Part shown: piece after piece, positions 12,424-22,077 of the stretch
How positions within the stretch are numbered: position 1 is the first letter of the stretch
Layout of the letters: every line of letters starts with the position of its first letter
DNA from: Fonsecaea monophora
Lineage: Eukaryota; Ascomycota; Eurotiomycetes; Chaetothyriales; Herpotrichiellaceae
Assembly (NCBI RefSeq): GCF_001642475.1
Contig: NW_019173958.1
Coordinates: 186,001-250,000, forward strand
DNA length: 64,000 nucleotides
Direction: 5' to 3'
Translations under genes and position numbers: made by a program
The notes under the pieces: model-generated
Seen by the model: the letters and a program-made list of their open reading frames with translations, nothing else
Databases searched by the model: none
Told to the model about the DNA's origin: nothing

Positions 12424-13884
12424 ATGCCGCCGCTCAAGAAACGAAAATTGAGTCACGATGAGTCGTCCTCGGGTGATGATGATGAAGGTCATCACTCTGT
12501 AAAGTCGTCCACCGAATCCGAGACCACACCGACCAGCGACGCAGAGGAGGAAGACACGCAGACAAACAAGACGACGCAGCCCAAGACGTTCAAAGAGCTA
12601 GGGATCATCGACTCGCTCTGCGAAGCGTGTGACCGACTCGGATACAAGGCGCCGACGCCCATCCAGGCCGAAGCGATCCCGCTGGCCCTGCAGGGTCGGG
12701 ACCTCATCGGGCTGGCAGAGACTGGGAGCGGCAAGACGGCGGCGTTCGTCCTGCCCATCCTGCAGGCGCTCATGGACAAGCCGCAGCAATTGCACTCGCT
12801 GATCCTGGCACCGACCAGAGAACTGGCATATCAGATATCCCAGGCTGTCGAGGCGCTGGGCTCGCTCATCGCGGTCCGCTGCGCCGTGTTGGTCGGGGGC
12901 ATGGACATGATCCCGCAGGCCATTGCGCTGGGCAAGAAACCGCACGTTGTCGTCGCCACGCCGGGCCGACTGCTGGACCACCTGGAAAACACAAAGGGCT
13001 TCTCACTTCGCCAGCTCAAGTACCTGGTCATGGACGAGGCCGATCGCCTACTCGACCTGGACTTTGGGCCGATTTTGGACAAGATCCTCAAGATCCTGCC
13101 GAGAGAAGGGAGGAAGACGTATCTCTTCTCCGCCACCATGTCCAGCAAGGTCGAGTCTCTCCAGCGGGCGTCGTTGTCCAATCCGCTCCGCGTCGCCGTG
13201 TCCCAGGACAAGTACCAGACGGTGTCGACGCTGATCCAATCCTACCTCTTCATCCCGCACAAGCACAAGGACCTCTATCTGATCCACGTGCTGAACGAAC
13301 TCGCCGGCCAAACGGGCATCATCTTCACCCGGACGGTCAACGAGGCACAGCGCATTTCGATCCTGCTACGCACGCTCGGCTTCTCCGCGATCCCCATCCA
13401 CGGACAACTCTCGCAACAAGCGCGCCTCGCCGCGCTGAACAAGTTCCGCGCCAAATCCCGCAACCTGCTGGTCGCCTCGGACGTCGCGTCCCGCGGCCTG
13501 GACATACCCTCGGTCGACCTCGTGATCAACTTCGACCTCCCGCACGACAGCAAGACGTACATCCACCGGGTCGGGCGCACCGCGCGGGCGGGCAAGAGCG
13601 GCCAGGCCATCTCCTTCGTGACGCAGTACGACGTGGAGCTGTGGATGCGCATCGAGGGCGCCCTCGGCAGGAAACTCGACGAGCACCACACCGTCAAGGA
13701 GGAGGTCATGGTGCTGGCCGAGCGGGTCGGCGACGCCCAGCGCGCCGCCGCCATGGAGATGAAGGAGCTGCACGAGAACCGGGGTAAGAAGGGCGCCACC
13801 CTCCGACACAAGCGAGGAGCCAAGGGCGTGGGAAGTGGTGGTGGGAAGCGAAGTCGAGATGATATGGATCAAGACGAGGGATAG
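12424..13884 (+). CDS. rrp3: ATP-dependent rRNA helicase RRP3 (DEAD-box, DDX47 type)
   Basis: This is a single-exon gene of 486 residues. RRP3 is a nucleolar helicase needed for early pre-rRNA cleavages and 40S subunit maturation. An acidic, serine-rich N-terminus (residues 1-55) precedes the Q-motif region (FKELGI, PTPIQAEAIP). The core shows motif I AETGSGKT (Lys104), PTRELA, GGMD, TPGR, DEAD (204-207), SAT and the C-terminal HRVGRTARAGK. The basic Gly/Lys/Arg-rich tail fits a nucleolar RNA-binding protein. Overall identity to fungal RRP3 is evident across the core, notably VGGMDMIPQAIALGKKPH and GRLLDHLENTKGFSLR. Length matches the family. Confidence 0.95.
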   Translation: MPPLKKRKLSHDESSSGDDDEGHHSVKSSTESETTPTSDAEEEDTQTNKTTQPKTFKELGIIDSLCEACDRLGYKAPTPIQAEAIPLALQGRDLIGLAETGSGKTAAFVLPILQALMDKPQQLHSLILAPTRELAYQISQAVEALGSLIAVRCAVLVGGMDMIPQAIALGKKPHVVVATPGRLLDHLENTKGFSLRQLKYLVMDEADRLLDLDFGPILDKILKILPREGRKTYLFSATMSSKVESLQRASLSNPLRVAVSQDKYQTVSTLIQSYLFIPHKHKDLYLIHVLNELAGQTGIIFTRTVNEAQRISILLRTLGFSAIPIHGQLSQQARLAALNKFRAKSRNLLVASDVASRGLDIPSVDLVINFDLPHDSKTYIHRVGRTARAGKSGQAISFVTQYDVELWMRIEGALGRKLDEHHTVKEEVMVLAERVGDAQRAAAMEMKELHENRGKKGATLRHKRGAKGVGSGGGKRSRDDMDQDEG

Positions 13885-14752
13885 TTTCTTCTCATTAGTA
13901 AAAATGAGTTACGTACGTTTTCAGAGGTCCTTGGGAATTTCTCATTTCATGTATGCATGCATGCATGGGGGTGTCGGTCTTTCGTACCAAGGTGCTAGGT
14001 ACGAGGTATCTATCTGGCTACCTACATACAAGGTACTATTACGGTACAGTAGATACATTAGGTACCTATCTACCAGTCTCTGGATCCGGTCGAAAGAGTA
14101 CTAGAGCAGCCTTGCGATCGGAAAGCGCAGTGACTACTCGGTACTTACGAGAGCGCTTGATACGGACATATACTTAGTATTCAGTACAGCACGCACATGG
14201 AATCATGGGATAAAATTCCATTCCCGGCCAATTCTTAGGCATCGGTCATACAAACAACACAACAACATCATTACTCTCTCAATCCTTGGTCACTCGCCAA
14301 TAAATCCCATGCTAAGCACTCGAGCAATGCAGCGCGCCCCCAAACCTCTCACAGGTCGGCGAATTAAACGACGTTCATCTGCCATCCAAGCCAATCTCGA
14401 AAGTTTTCGCGATGACGTCTTGCCCGATGCTGTGGCTTCATTGGTCAAACATCCTGGCAATAAGCGTGGGAGGGAATCGTCTGTCCCACTGGGCCTCAAC
14501 AGAAAATCCATTTTTTCCTGGCCCATCGGAGAAACCCTCAAAAACCGAAAATGAGATATGATAGATGAAAAGTCTCTTTCCTTTTCCTTTTCATTAATTC
14601 ATTTCTCAAAAGGTCGATTCCATAAAAAAAAGGAGAAAAATGGGAACCGGTCTGTAGCAGAGTCGGGCTGGAAAAACTATCCTCCCGACTGAAAGGACCC
14701 ACACATACCGAGTACACTGTGAGGAAACCAGAGAAGAGAAACAAAGACAATC
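13885..14752. other. Intergenic region with palindromic tracts
   Basis: No gene was found. It holds an (ATGC)n run at 13953-13967 and a cluster of GGTAC/TACC palindromic words at about 13989-14067. The region then becomes the promoter and leader of the A-T-R-R enzyme gene. Confidence 0.6.
13989..14067. repeat. GGTAC/TACC palindrome-rich tract
   Basis: The tract is a dense cluster of short related words (AGGTACGAGGTA, GGCTACCTAC, AAGGTACTA, ACGGTACAG, TAGGTACCTA) on both strands. It could form imperfect hairpins. Similar TAGGTA-type words recur near 1243 and 24210. The function is unknown, and it may be only compositional. Confidence 0.5.
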
Positions 14753-17700
14753 ATGCCTGTCATCGATATCAACAAGGATCTGTCGGCGCTTTTCCGACAA
14801 CAGGTTCAAAGGACACCCGATGCTGTGGCGCTGGAGGACGAGACGACGACATACACCTATGTCCAGCTTGATCAAAAGGTCGAAGCTCTCGTCCATCGCC
14901 TCCGCAAGCACCGGGTTGGCCGAGACAGCCTCGTTGGCGTGCTCCTCCCGCGCAGTGCCAACTATGTCATTGCCTGTCTCGCTGCGCTTCGGGCAGGCGG
15001 AGCCTTTCTCGTCCTGGAACTGGCATACCCCCCGGAGCTCCTGGCAGACGTTATTGATGATGCCCAACCAGCTGTAGTCGTCACATACAGGGCCGAGGTT
15101 GGTAAGATCAAGGAGGGCATTGCTCTCATTACTCTGGACGAAGAAGGGGAGCAGACACCTCCCAACGGAGATGGGAAAGACCTTTCTCCGCTGCCTGCTG
15201 ATGATGACTTGGACAGACTGGCCTTCGTCTCTTATTCTTCGGGAACCACGGGCAAACCAAAGGGCATTGCAAACCCTCACCGAGCTCCTGTGCTTTCGTA
15301 TAACCTGCGGTTCGGCGTTCGTGACCTGCAGCCTGGGGATCGTGTTGCCTGCAATGTCTTCTTCATCTGGGAGATCCTGCGGCCACTGCTGCGAGGAGCG
15401 ACCGTCGTTGCAGTGCCAGACGAGGCCAGTTACGACCCGCCCGTCCTGGTGGACCTGCTCGCTTCTAAGAATATCACCGAGACTCTCATGACCCCGACGC
15501 TCCTAGCTGCTGTGCTGTCTCGGCATCCAAAGATCGGAGCTCGCCTACCAAAGCTGCGCACCTTGTGGCTGAATGGTGAAGTTGTGACAACCGACTTGGC
15601 CCGGCGAGCAATCAAAGCCCTACCCAACACGACACTGCTTAACTGCTACAGCGCCTGCGAGACCCACGAGATTGCCTGCGGAAACATTGCAGACATGCTC
15701 GACGACGCCTCAAACTACTGTCCGGTCGGCCCTCCTCTGGATCCCGAACACATCTACATCCTCGATGAGAGTGGCCAAAAAGTGCAAGCCGGAGAAAGTG
15801 GAGAACTTTTCGTGGGCGGATCACTTCTTGCCCGTGGCTATATCAATCGTCCTGAGACAACCGCCAAAGCCTTTACGCCGGACCCATTTGACTCGGCACC
15901 GGGAGCCCGGATGTACAGAACCGGTGATCAAGCACGAATACTTCCGTCCGGCCTTTTGGAAATCACTGGTCGTGTCGGAGCCATGATCAAGCTTCGTGGC
16001 TATTCCGTCGTCCCCGGAAAGGTTGAGCACGCTATTCTCCAACACCTTGCCGTGCGACATTGTGCCGTCACAGCTTATGGCGAGGGGTTGGACCGGCAAT
16101 TGGTTGCATACGTCGTCCGGGACAAGGAGTCGTCCGCTGATCGCCCAGCGTTGGAGGTCAATGAGTTAGGTCACAGTCCAGCTGCGAGACGGACGCTCTC
16201 GCCATACTTGGCTCACTATATGATTCCAGCTCTGTGGGTGGAAGTCGAGGAGCTGCCGACCAACGCGGTGTCAGGCAAGGTTGACCTCAAGCGCCTTCCT
16301 CCACCTCCAAGCCCCAAAGCTGCTAATGGCAATGGGTCGTTGAACGGGCACAAAGGAGACCAAGATCCCATTGATATCGAAGCCATAGCCGAGATCTGGG
16401 CTGCGAGTCTTAAGATCTCACGCAGCACCATAACGCCAGAACATAGCTTTTTCGACCTTGGTGGACACTCCTTGACGCTTGCAGATTTGTCTGCACGCTT
16501 CTCCAGGGTGCTGGGTGTCAAGGTGCCTCTCGCACGACTCGTCGATCCAGCGACTCTCAACGGCCACCTGGAAACGGTGCGATCTGTGCGAGACGGTCAT
16601 GCTGCGGCGGTGCAAGCTCATCTGCCTGATGTCCTTCGGAAAGACTCGACTCTTGAGGACAGCATTCGACCGACAAATGCCAGCATATGTGCAGCCAGCA
16701 AAGCACAAACGATCCTGTTGACCGGTGTCACTGGCTTCTTGGGTGCATTTTTGTTGAATGATTTGTTGGAAAGCACCTCTGCCAAAATCTTGTGTCTTGT
16801 CCGTTTCAATGACCCTTCAGAAGCCGATCTACCAGCAGGTATCGCGAGGTTGCGGAGGCATCTCCTCGATATGGGATTGTGGCGGGACTCGATTATGGAA
16901 CGCGTTGAGATCATCCCCGGCAATTTATCCCGCCCTCGACTAGGTCTCCCTCCGGAAGCTTTCGAAGAACTCACGGGCCGTGTCCAGGTCATAATCCACG
17001 CTGCCGCCACTGTCAACCTTGTGTACCCGTATGCAGCCCTTCGGGACGCGAACGTAGGCGGAACGAGGGAGATCCTGCGTCTGGCATGTCGCGCTGGAGC
17101 CACGGTGCAGTACATCTCCACGAATGGTGTATTGCCGCCATCTCGAGATGGGTGGGATGAGGATGCCATGCTGGACGTGGACGATGTCCCAGAAAAGCTG
17201 GCCGATGGGTATGGCCAGTCAAAGTGGGTAGCCGAGCAACTTGTGCGTGAAGCTGGCCGTCGAGGCTTGCCTGTCAAGATTCACCGAGCGGGTACAATTA
17301 GCGGACACAGCACCACCGGCGCAGGCAACGCGTGGGATCTTCTTAATGCGATCATTGTTGAGTCCATCAACCTGGGATATGCTCCAGATGTCGAAGGCTG
17401 GCGCGCTGAGATGACGCCGGTCGACTTTGTCAGCAAGGCCATCATCCATCTCTCGAATCAGACCAACACCACGCAGTTCGTGTTTCACCTCGGCGATCCT
17501 GATCCTGTACCAACTAGGTCAGTCTTCAAAGACCTAGAAGAGCTTGGATATCCCACCAAACCACTCCCTTGGGACGAATGGGTGGCTCGATGGCAGGAAA
17601 ACAGAGGCACCCTGAAAGGTGGAGATGGTGCCTTTACTATTGACATCCTCCGCAGCGGCATGCCCAGCGTCGAGTTTTTGAGAGGCATTGTTGTGTTGAA

Positions 17701-18601
17701 CAATGCCGCCACCAGGCCTTTGCGGGCGGTTGTTGAACGACCCAAGGTTGACAGCGTCCTGCTCGAAACGTACGCTCGCCATTGGTTTGCTCGGGGGTGG
17801 CTGCCACATCCTCCCGCACGCCAACATGCTCTTGGCGGAACAGCACAACCCATCCGAAGAGGGCCATTGAGCGGGAGAGTGGCTGTCATCACCGGCGCTT
17901 CATCTGGAATCGGCGCTGCGGTTGCTGCTGCTTTGGCACGGGAAGGCCTCCATCTAGCTATCGGGGCTCGCCGCACCGACGCTCTCGAGGCCGTGAAGAG
18001 CAGGCTCGTGGTCCGCGAGGGCAAGGTGATCGTGCGACAGACAGACGTGACGGACAGGAAGCAGGTCGAGAGTCTCATCAAAGCGGCCAATGACGAACTT
18101 GGACCAGTCGATATCCTGGTCTCCTGCGCTGGCGTCATGTATTACACCATGATGGCCAATGCACACGTCGAAGATTGGGACCGCACCGTCGACGTGAACT
18201 GCAAAGGTCTTTTGCACTGCCTTTCGTCAGTCGTGCCGTCAATGATCTCCCGCGGGAATGGGCATATTGTCGCCATATCGTCGGACGCCGGCCGTAAAGT
18301 CTTCCCTGGCTTGGGCGTCTACTCAGCCAGCAAGTTTTTTGTCGAAGCCACGCTGCAGAGCCTGCGTTTAGAAACGGCAGGGACTGGGTTGCGTGTCACG
18401 AGCGTGCAACCAGGCAACACGGCGACTGACCTCTTGGGCATGTCCACAGATGCAGAAGCAGTCAAAAAGTACGGTGAACCGACTGGAGCACAGATCTTGG
18501 ATCCGGAAGATGTGGCCAATTCGATTGTCTATGCACTGAGACAGCCGCAACATGTTGCTGTGAATGAGATTTTGATCGAGCCACGGGAAGAGCCGATTTA
18601 A
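14753..18601 (+). CDS. NRPS-like A-T-R1-R2 carboxylate reductase, probable glycine betaine reductase
   Basis: This is a single exon of 1282 residues with four domains. The adenylation domain (about 10-520) has A3 motif YSSGTTGKPKG near 161-171, YRTGD and a terminal GKVDLKRLP. The thiolation domain (about 540-615) has FFDLGGHSL with phosphopantetheine Ser573. A thioester reductase R1 (about 650-1020) has TGVTGFLG at 657-664 and Tyr820-x3-Lys824. A short-chain dehydrogenase R2 (about 1040-1282) has TGASSGIG at 1047-1054 and Tyr1190-x3-Lys1194. This order matches the fungal ATRR enzyme that reduces glycine betaine to choline through betaine aldehyde. The FDxSxWE pocket motif reads NVFFIWE (201-207), so Val202 stands where Asp normally binds an alpha-amine. 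That fits a quaternary ammonium substrate. There is no condensation domain. Confidence 0.9.
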   Translation: MPVIDINKDLSALFRQQVQRTPDAVALEDETTTYTYVQLDQKVEALVHRLRKHRVGRDSLVGVLLPRSANYVIACLAALRAGGAFLVLELAYPPELLADVIDDAQPAVVVTYRAEVGKIKEGIALITLDEEGEQTPPNGDGKDLSPLPADDDLDRLAFVSYSSGTTGKPKGIANPHRAPVLSYNLRFGVRDLQPGDRVACNVFFIWEILRPLLRGATVVAVPDEASYDPPVLVDLLASKNITETLMTPTLLAAVLSRHPKIGARLPKLRTLWLNGEVVTTDLARRAIKALPNTTLLNCYSACETHEIACGNIADMLDDASNYCPVGPPLDPEHIYILDESGQKVQAGESGELFVGGSLLARGYINRPETTAKAFTPDPFDSAPGARMYRTGDQARILPSGLLEITGRVGAMIKLRGYSVVPGKVEHAILQHLAVRHCAVTAYGEGLDRQLVAYVVRDKESSADRPALEVNELGHSPAARRTLSPYLAHYMIPALWVEVEELPTNAVSGKVDLKRLPPPPSPKAANGNGSLNGHKGDQDPIDIEAIAEIWAASLKISRSTITPEHSFFDLGGHSLTLADLSARFSRVLGVKVPLARLVDPATLNGHLETVRSVRDGHAAAVQAHLPDVLRKDSTLEDSIRPTNASICAASKAQTILLTGVTGFLGAFLLNDLLESTSAKILCLVRFNDPSEADLPAGIARLRRHLLDMGLWRDSIMERVEIIPGNLSRPRLGLPPEAFEELTGRVQVIIHAAATVNLVYPYAALRDANVGGTREILRLACRAGATVQYISTNGVLPPSRDGWDEDAMLDVDDVPEKLADGYGQSKWVAEQLVREAGRRGLPVKIHRAGTISGHSTTGAGNAWDLLNAIIVESINLGYAPDVEGWRAEMTPVDFVSKAIIHLSNQTNTTQFVFHLGDPDPVPTRSVFKDLEELGYPTKPLPWDEWVARWQENRGTLKGGDGAFTIDILRSGMPSVEFLRGIVVLNNAATRPLRAVVERPKVDSVLLETYARHWFARGWLPHPPARQHALGGTAQPIRRGPLSGRVAVITGASSGIGAAVAAALAREGLHLAIGARRTDALEAVKSRLVVREGKVIVRQTDVTDRKQVESLIKAANDELGPVDILVSCAGVMYYTMMANAHVEDWDRTVDVNCKGLLHCLSSVVPSMISRGNGHIVAISSDAGRKVFPGLGVYSASKFFVEATLQSLRLETAGTGLRVTSVQPGNTATDLLGMSTDAEAVKKYGEPTGAQILDPEDVANSIVYALRQPQHVAVNEILIEPREEPI

Positions 18602-19313
18602 GCAACCATTCCAATGCGGCCTTCCACCCATCGTTGCTCTCTGTGGGTTTGTGTTCGAGACAGTTTAACTTGGCTGCCATGGAACAATCTCAAAGACTGA
18701 AGAGGGGGAGTTATTTCTTCGTTTATGTAATAAAGGATCGGCAGCTCCAAAACATAGGACATTCGTGCCTGCCACGCATAATGAGAGCATGGGAGGCAAG
18801 CGGCAACAATGAGGGAACAAGAGTCATAGCATAATATAAAAGTGTTGGGATCAGCATTACAAGATGTAAAAGCTTTGACACACACAAGTAGATCGTACTG
18901 CTCCTCTTATGACGAGGGGGTATAGTCCTTGTACCACATGACCAGCCAGTGTCAGTCGGTGAGCATAAGTCACACAGCAGGTTGTAGTGCGTTCCACCTG
19001 TTGTGATTGGTTTAATGGCAAGGCTGAGGGGTGATCTAATATGGACTAGCGCAGCCTTGCGGGACGGGCACGTCTTGCAAAAAAGTTGGAGATCATTCCA
19101 TCCACCAGATCGCACAGGCCTTCAATTACACCGTGACATATTAGCCAGACAACGAACCCCAGGGTCTTTAGCCGGTCGTTACCATTCTGCAATCTAGTCG
19201 AAGGGTAACAAGTCCTCGCCTCTTGTTGGAACCATCGTTCCATACCTATAATACCCACAGTTCGAATTTGTGAAGAATCGACTCCGGCCTTCCAGGCCTA
19301 AACCGCAGGCAGG
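18602..19313. other. Intergenic region between betaine-reductase-like gene and CCT3
   Basis: It holds 3' flank and the CCT3 promoter. The short open frames on both strands show no domain. Nothing further was seen. Confidence 0.6.
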
Positions 19314-21197
19314 ATGCAGGCGCCGGTGGTGGTTATGAGTGAGTGAATGAACCCAAGCCTTTCCCTCACGGAGGTGACGCTGACTTCTATTCTCTCTTAG
19401 ACACGGCGAATGGCGAGAGACAAGTCGGGCGCAAGGCGCAAATATCAAACATCACCGCAGCGAAAACGTGAGTGTCACCGGTTCCAAAACCCTCTCCCAG
19501 CCCTCATTCGCTCGCTCGCTAACTGGCGAATACAGCGTGGCGGATATCATACGATCATGTCTCGGCCCCAAAGCGATGCTGAAGATGCTGCTTGATCCCA
19601 TGGGTGGCATTGTCCTCACGAACGACGGCCACGCTATCCTGCGAGAGATTGAGGTCGCACATCCTGCGGCAAAGAGTATGATTGAGTTGAGTCGGACGCA
19701 GGATGAGGAGGTCGGTGACGGGACAACGACGGTGATCATATTAGGTATTAAAACTTCTTGTCACATTGGAAGGTCAACGGGTAAAACTGACGGAATATTT
19801 TGACAGCGGGCGAGATCCTTGCGCAAGCACTACCTCAACTCGAACGGAATATCCATCCCGTGGTGATTATCCAGGCTTTCAAAAAGGCCCTCATGGACGC
19901 ACTGGCTATTGTCGAAGAGATCTCCATCCCCGTCGACACCTCGAGCGACAAGGCCATGATCTCGCTTATTGAATCCTCCATCGGCACCAAGACCATCTCC
20001 CGATACTCAGAACTCATGTGCTCACTTGCTCTCAACGCCGTCCGGACTGTATCTCAGGACCAGACGTCCATTTCGAATGCGCCCCAAGCCAACGGGACCA
20101 CGAAATCGGCTCCTACGCCCGCCCCTACGAAACCCGTGGAGATCGATATCAAGCGATACGCCCGAGTAGAGAAGATTCCCGGGGGCGAAATCGAGGACTC
20201 GAGAGTGTTGGACGGAGTCATGTTGAATAAGGACATCACACACGCCTCGATGCGCCGACGGATAGAGAACCCTCGGATCGTGCTATTGGACTGTCCTCTT
20301 GAATACAAAAAGGGCGAGTCCCAGACCAACATCGAGATCACCGATGAGGACTCGTGGAATAAGATTCTTCAGATTGAAGAGGAACAGGTCAAGAAGATGT
20401 GTGATGCGGTATTGTCGGTCAAGCCTGATTTAGTCATCACCGAGAAGGGCGTGTCTGATCTGGCTCAACATTACTTCCAAAAGGCTAACGTCACGGCACT
20501 GCGAAGAGTGCGGAAGACGGACAATAACCGCATTGCTCGGGCCGTAGGAGCGACCATTGTGAACCGCGTCGACGACATTGTCGAGTCCGACGTGGGCACG
20601 GGCTGCGGTCTATTCGAGATTGAAAAGATCGGTGATGAGTATTTCACATTCCTCACGAAATGCAAGAACCCCAAGGCCTGCACCATCCTGCTCCGGGGAC
20701 CTTCAAAGGACATTCTCAACGAGATTGAACGAAATCTCCAGGACGCCATGTCCGTGGCTCGCAACGTCATGTTCCACCCACGCCTCTCGCCTGGCGGAGG
20801 AGCCACCGAGATGGCCGTCTCTGTGCGGCTGGCTCAGAAGGCCAAGTCTATTGAAGGCGTGATGCAATGGCCTTACCGCGCTGTAGCAGACGCCATGGAA
20901 GTCATTCCCCGAACACTCATCCAGAATGCCGGTGCCAGCCCCATCCGAATCTTGACCCAGCTCCGTGCGAAACAAGCCGAGGGCAAGTCAACCTTTGGCG
21001 TCGATGGTGATACGGGTAATGTGGTGGACATGAAGGAATATGGCGTGTGGGAACCCCAGGCGGTCAAGCTGCAGAGCATCAAGACGGCGGTCGAAAGCGC
21101 GTGCTTACTATTGAGAGTGGACGACATCTGCGGCGCGAAGAGCGCGAAGCAGGTTGGTGGAAGTGGATTGTCGGGTGGTGCAGGAGGGGAGGAGTAA
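19314..21197 (+). CDS. cct3: T-complex protein 1 subunit gamma (CCT3)
   Basis: Four exons (19314-19338, 19401-19467, 19536-19744 and 19807-21197) encode 563 residues, and the introns are 62, 68 and 62 nt. The product is the gamma subunit of the cytosolic chaperonin TRiC/CCT, an ATP-driven ring that folds actin, tubulin and WD-repeat proteins. Group II chaperonin signatures include ADIIRSCLGPKAMLKML, TNDGHAIL, the ATP-site loop DEEVGDGTTTV, a GGGATEMA segment and DDICGAK near the C-terminus. The first exon is only 25 nt (MQAPVVVM), which is why a simple reading-frame scan misses the start. A Thr/Pro/Ala-rich insertion lies in the intermediate region before KRYARVEKIPGG. The sequence is otherwise collinear with fungal CCT3. 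Confidence 0.95.
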
Positions 21198-22077
21198 GAC
21201 AGACAGCAAAGAGAGGGAAAAAAGGTGAAAGAACAACAGGTAGCCAAGTGGCGACTGTCTCTCATGTTGCTAGGTGTCATGATGTGAAATGAAAAGAGCA
21301 AATGGATGAGATGAAGATGTTTCAGGCTAAGAAGAAAAGGCCTGGATATGACCAAAAGAAGCCCTTTTCACGACCCAGACACGGGACTCATGGGTCATCC
21401 AGATATACAGCCATAGAAGCTATGGTACGTGGAGCTCATTGTCCTCCATCGAGTGTCTATGTGACTGACCGTCGCAGATTTATTCAAGTCTTGCGATGAG
21501 GAAATGCGTCAGTTTTCAGTTTCTGATATCTTCTCATTTCCTCCCTTTTCTTGTTCCCTCCCGACTCTGTCAAGCCGCAATATTATATGCTTTGTTTTAT
21601 ATTGACTCGTCAACTACGCCCTACGATTTACTTCCACTTCCCACCGCCGCGACTGTCACCAGCAGGTCCCCCGATCTTGAAAGCTAGGCGCTCTAATCGA
21701 ACAGAATCGCATCAGGCTGTTCTTGGCGTTCGTGCTGCTTGCCCGTCGCAATGCAACTTTTTCGGTCTACACCGACAGCCTGATCCCATGGAGGACGAAA
21801 CCGCAGCAACCGGCGAAAAATATTTGGCGTGTGATGCTCCTTTCCTCTCAACAGATTCTCCCAGCTTCTCTCGGTACGAATCGCCAGAAGTCGTAATCAG
21901 GCTGGCTGGTACTGCCTACTGTTGCCTCACGCAGTTTAGTGCCTCGTATACGAGTTTGAATCATGACCGACTCACAGACTTGGCGTGGCGTGATTGATTT
22001 GGCACTTTTGACAGACATTGAAGCACAAGACAAAAGAGACAAATAATGGGCTGTGGAAATGCTGTCATGTCAGTTCT
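21198..22077. other. CCT3 3' flank and upstream region of the next gene
   Basis: No supported gene was found. An open frame at 21551-21997 holds an ATG at 21788, but I could not splice it convincingly into the gene that follows. It could still be a 5' exon of that gene. Confidence 0.45.

Noticed and set aside
14753..18601. Reading this gene as part of an NRPS biosynthetic cluster
   Set aside because: There is no condensation domain and no tailoring, transporter or regulator genes beside it. The neighbours are RRP3 and CCT3.
21551..21997. 148-codon frame upstream of the charged hypothetical gene
   Set aside because: It could be a 5' exon, but no consensus splice joined it in frame without guessing.
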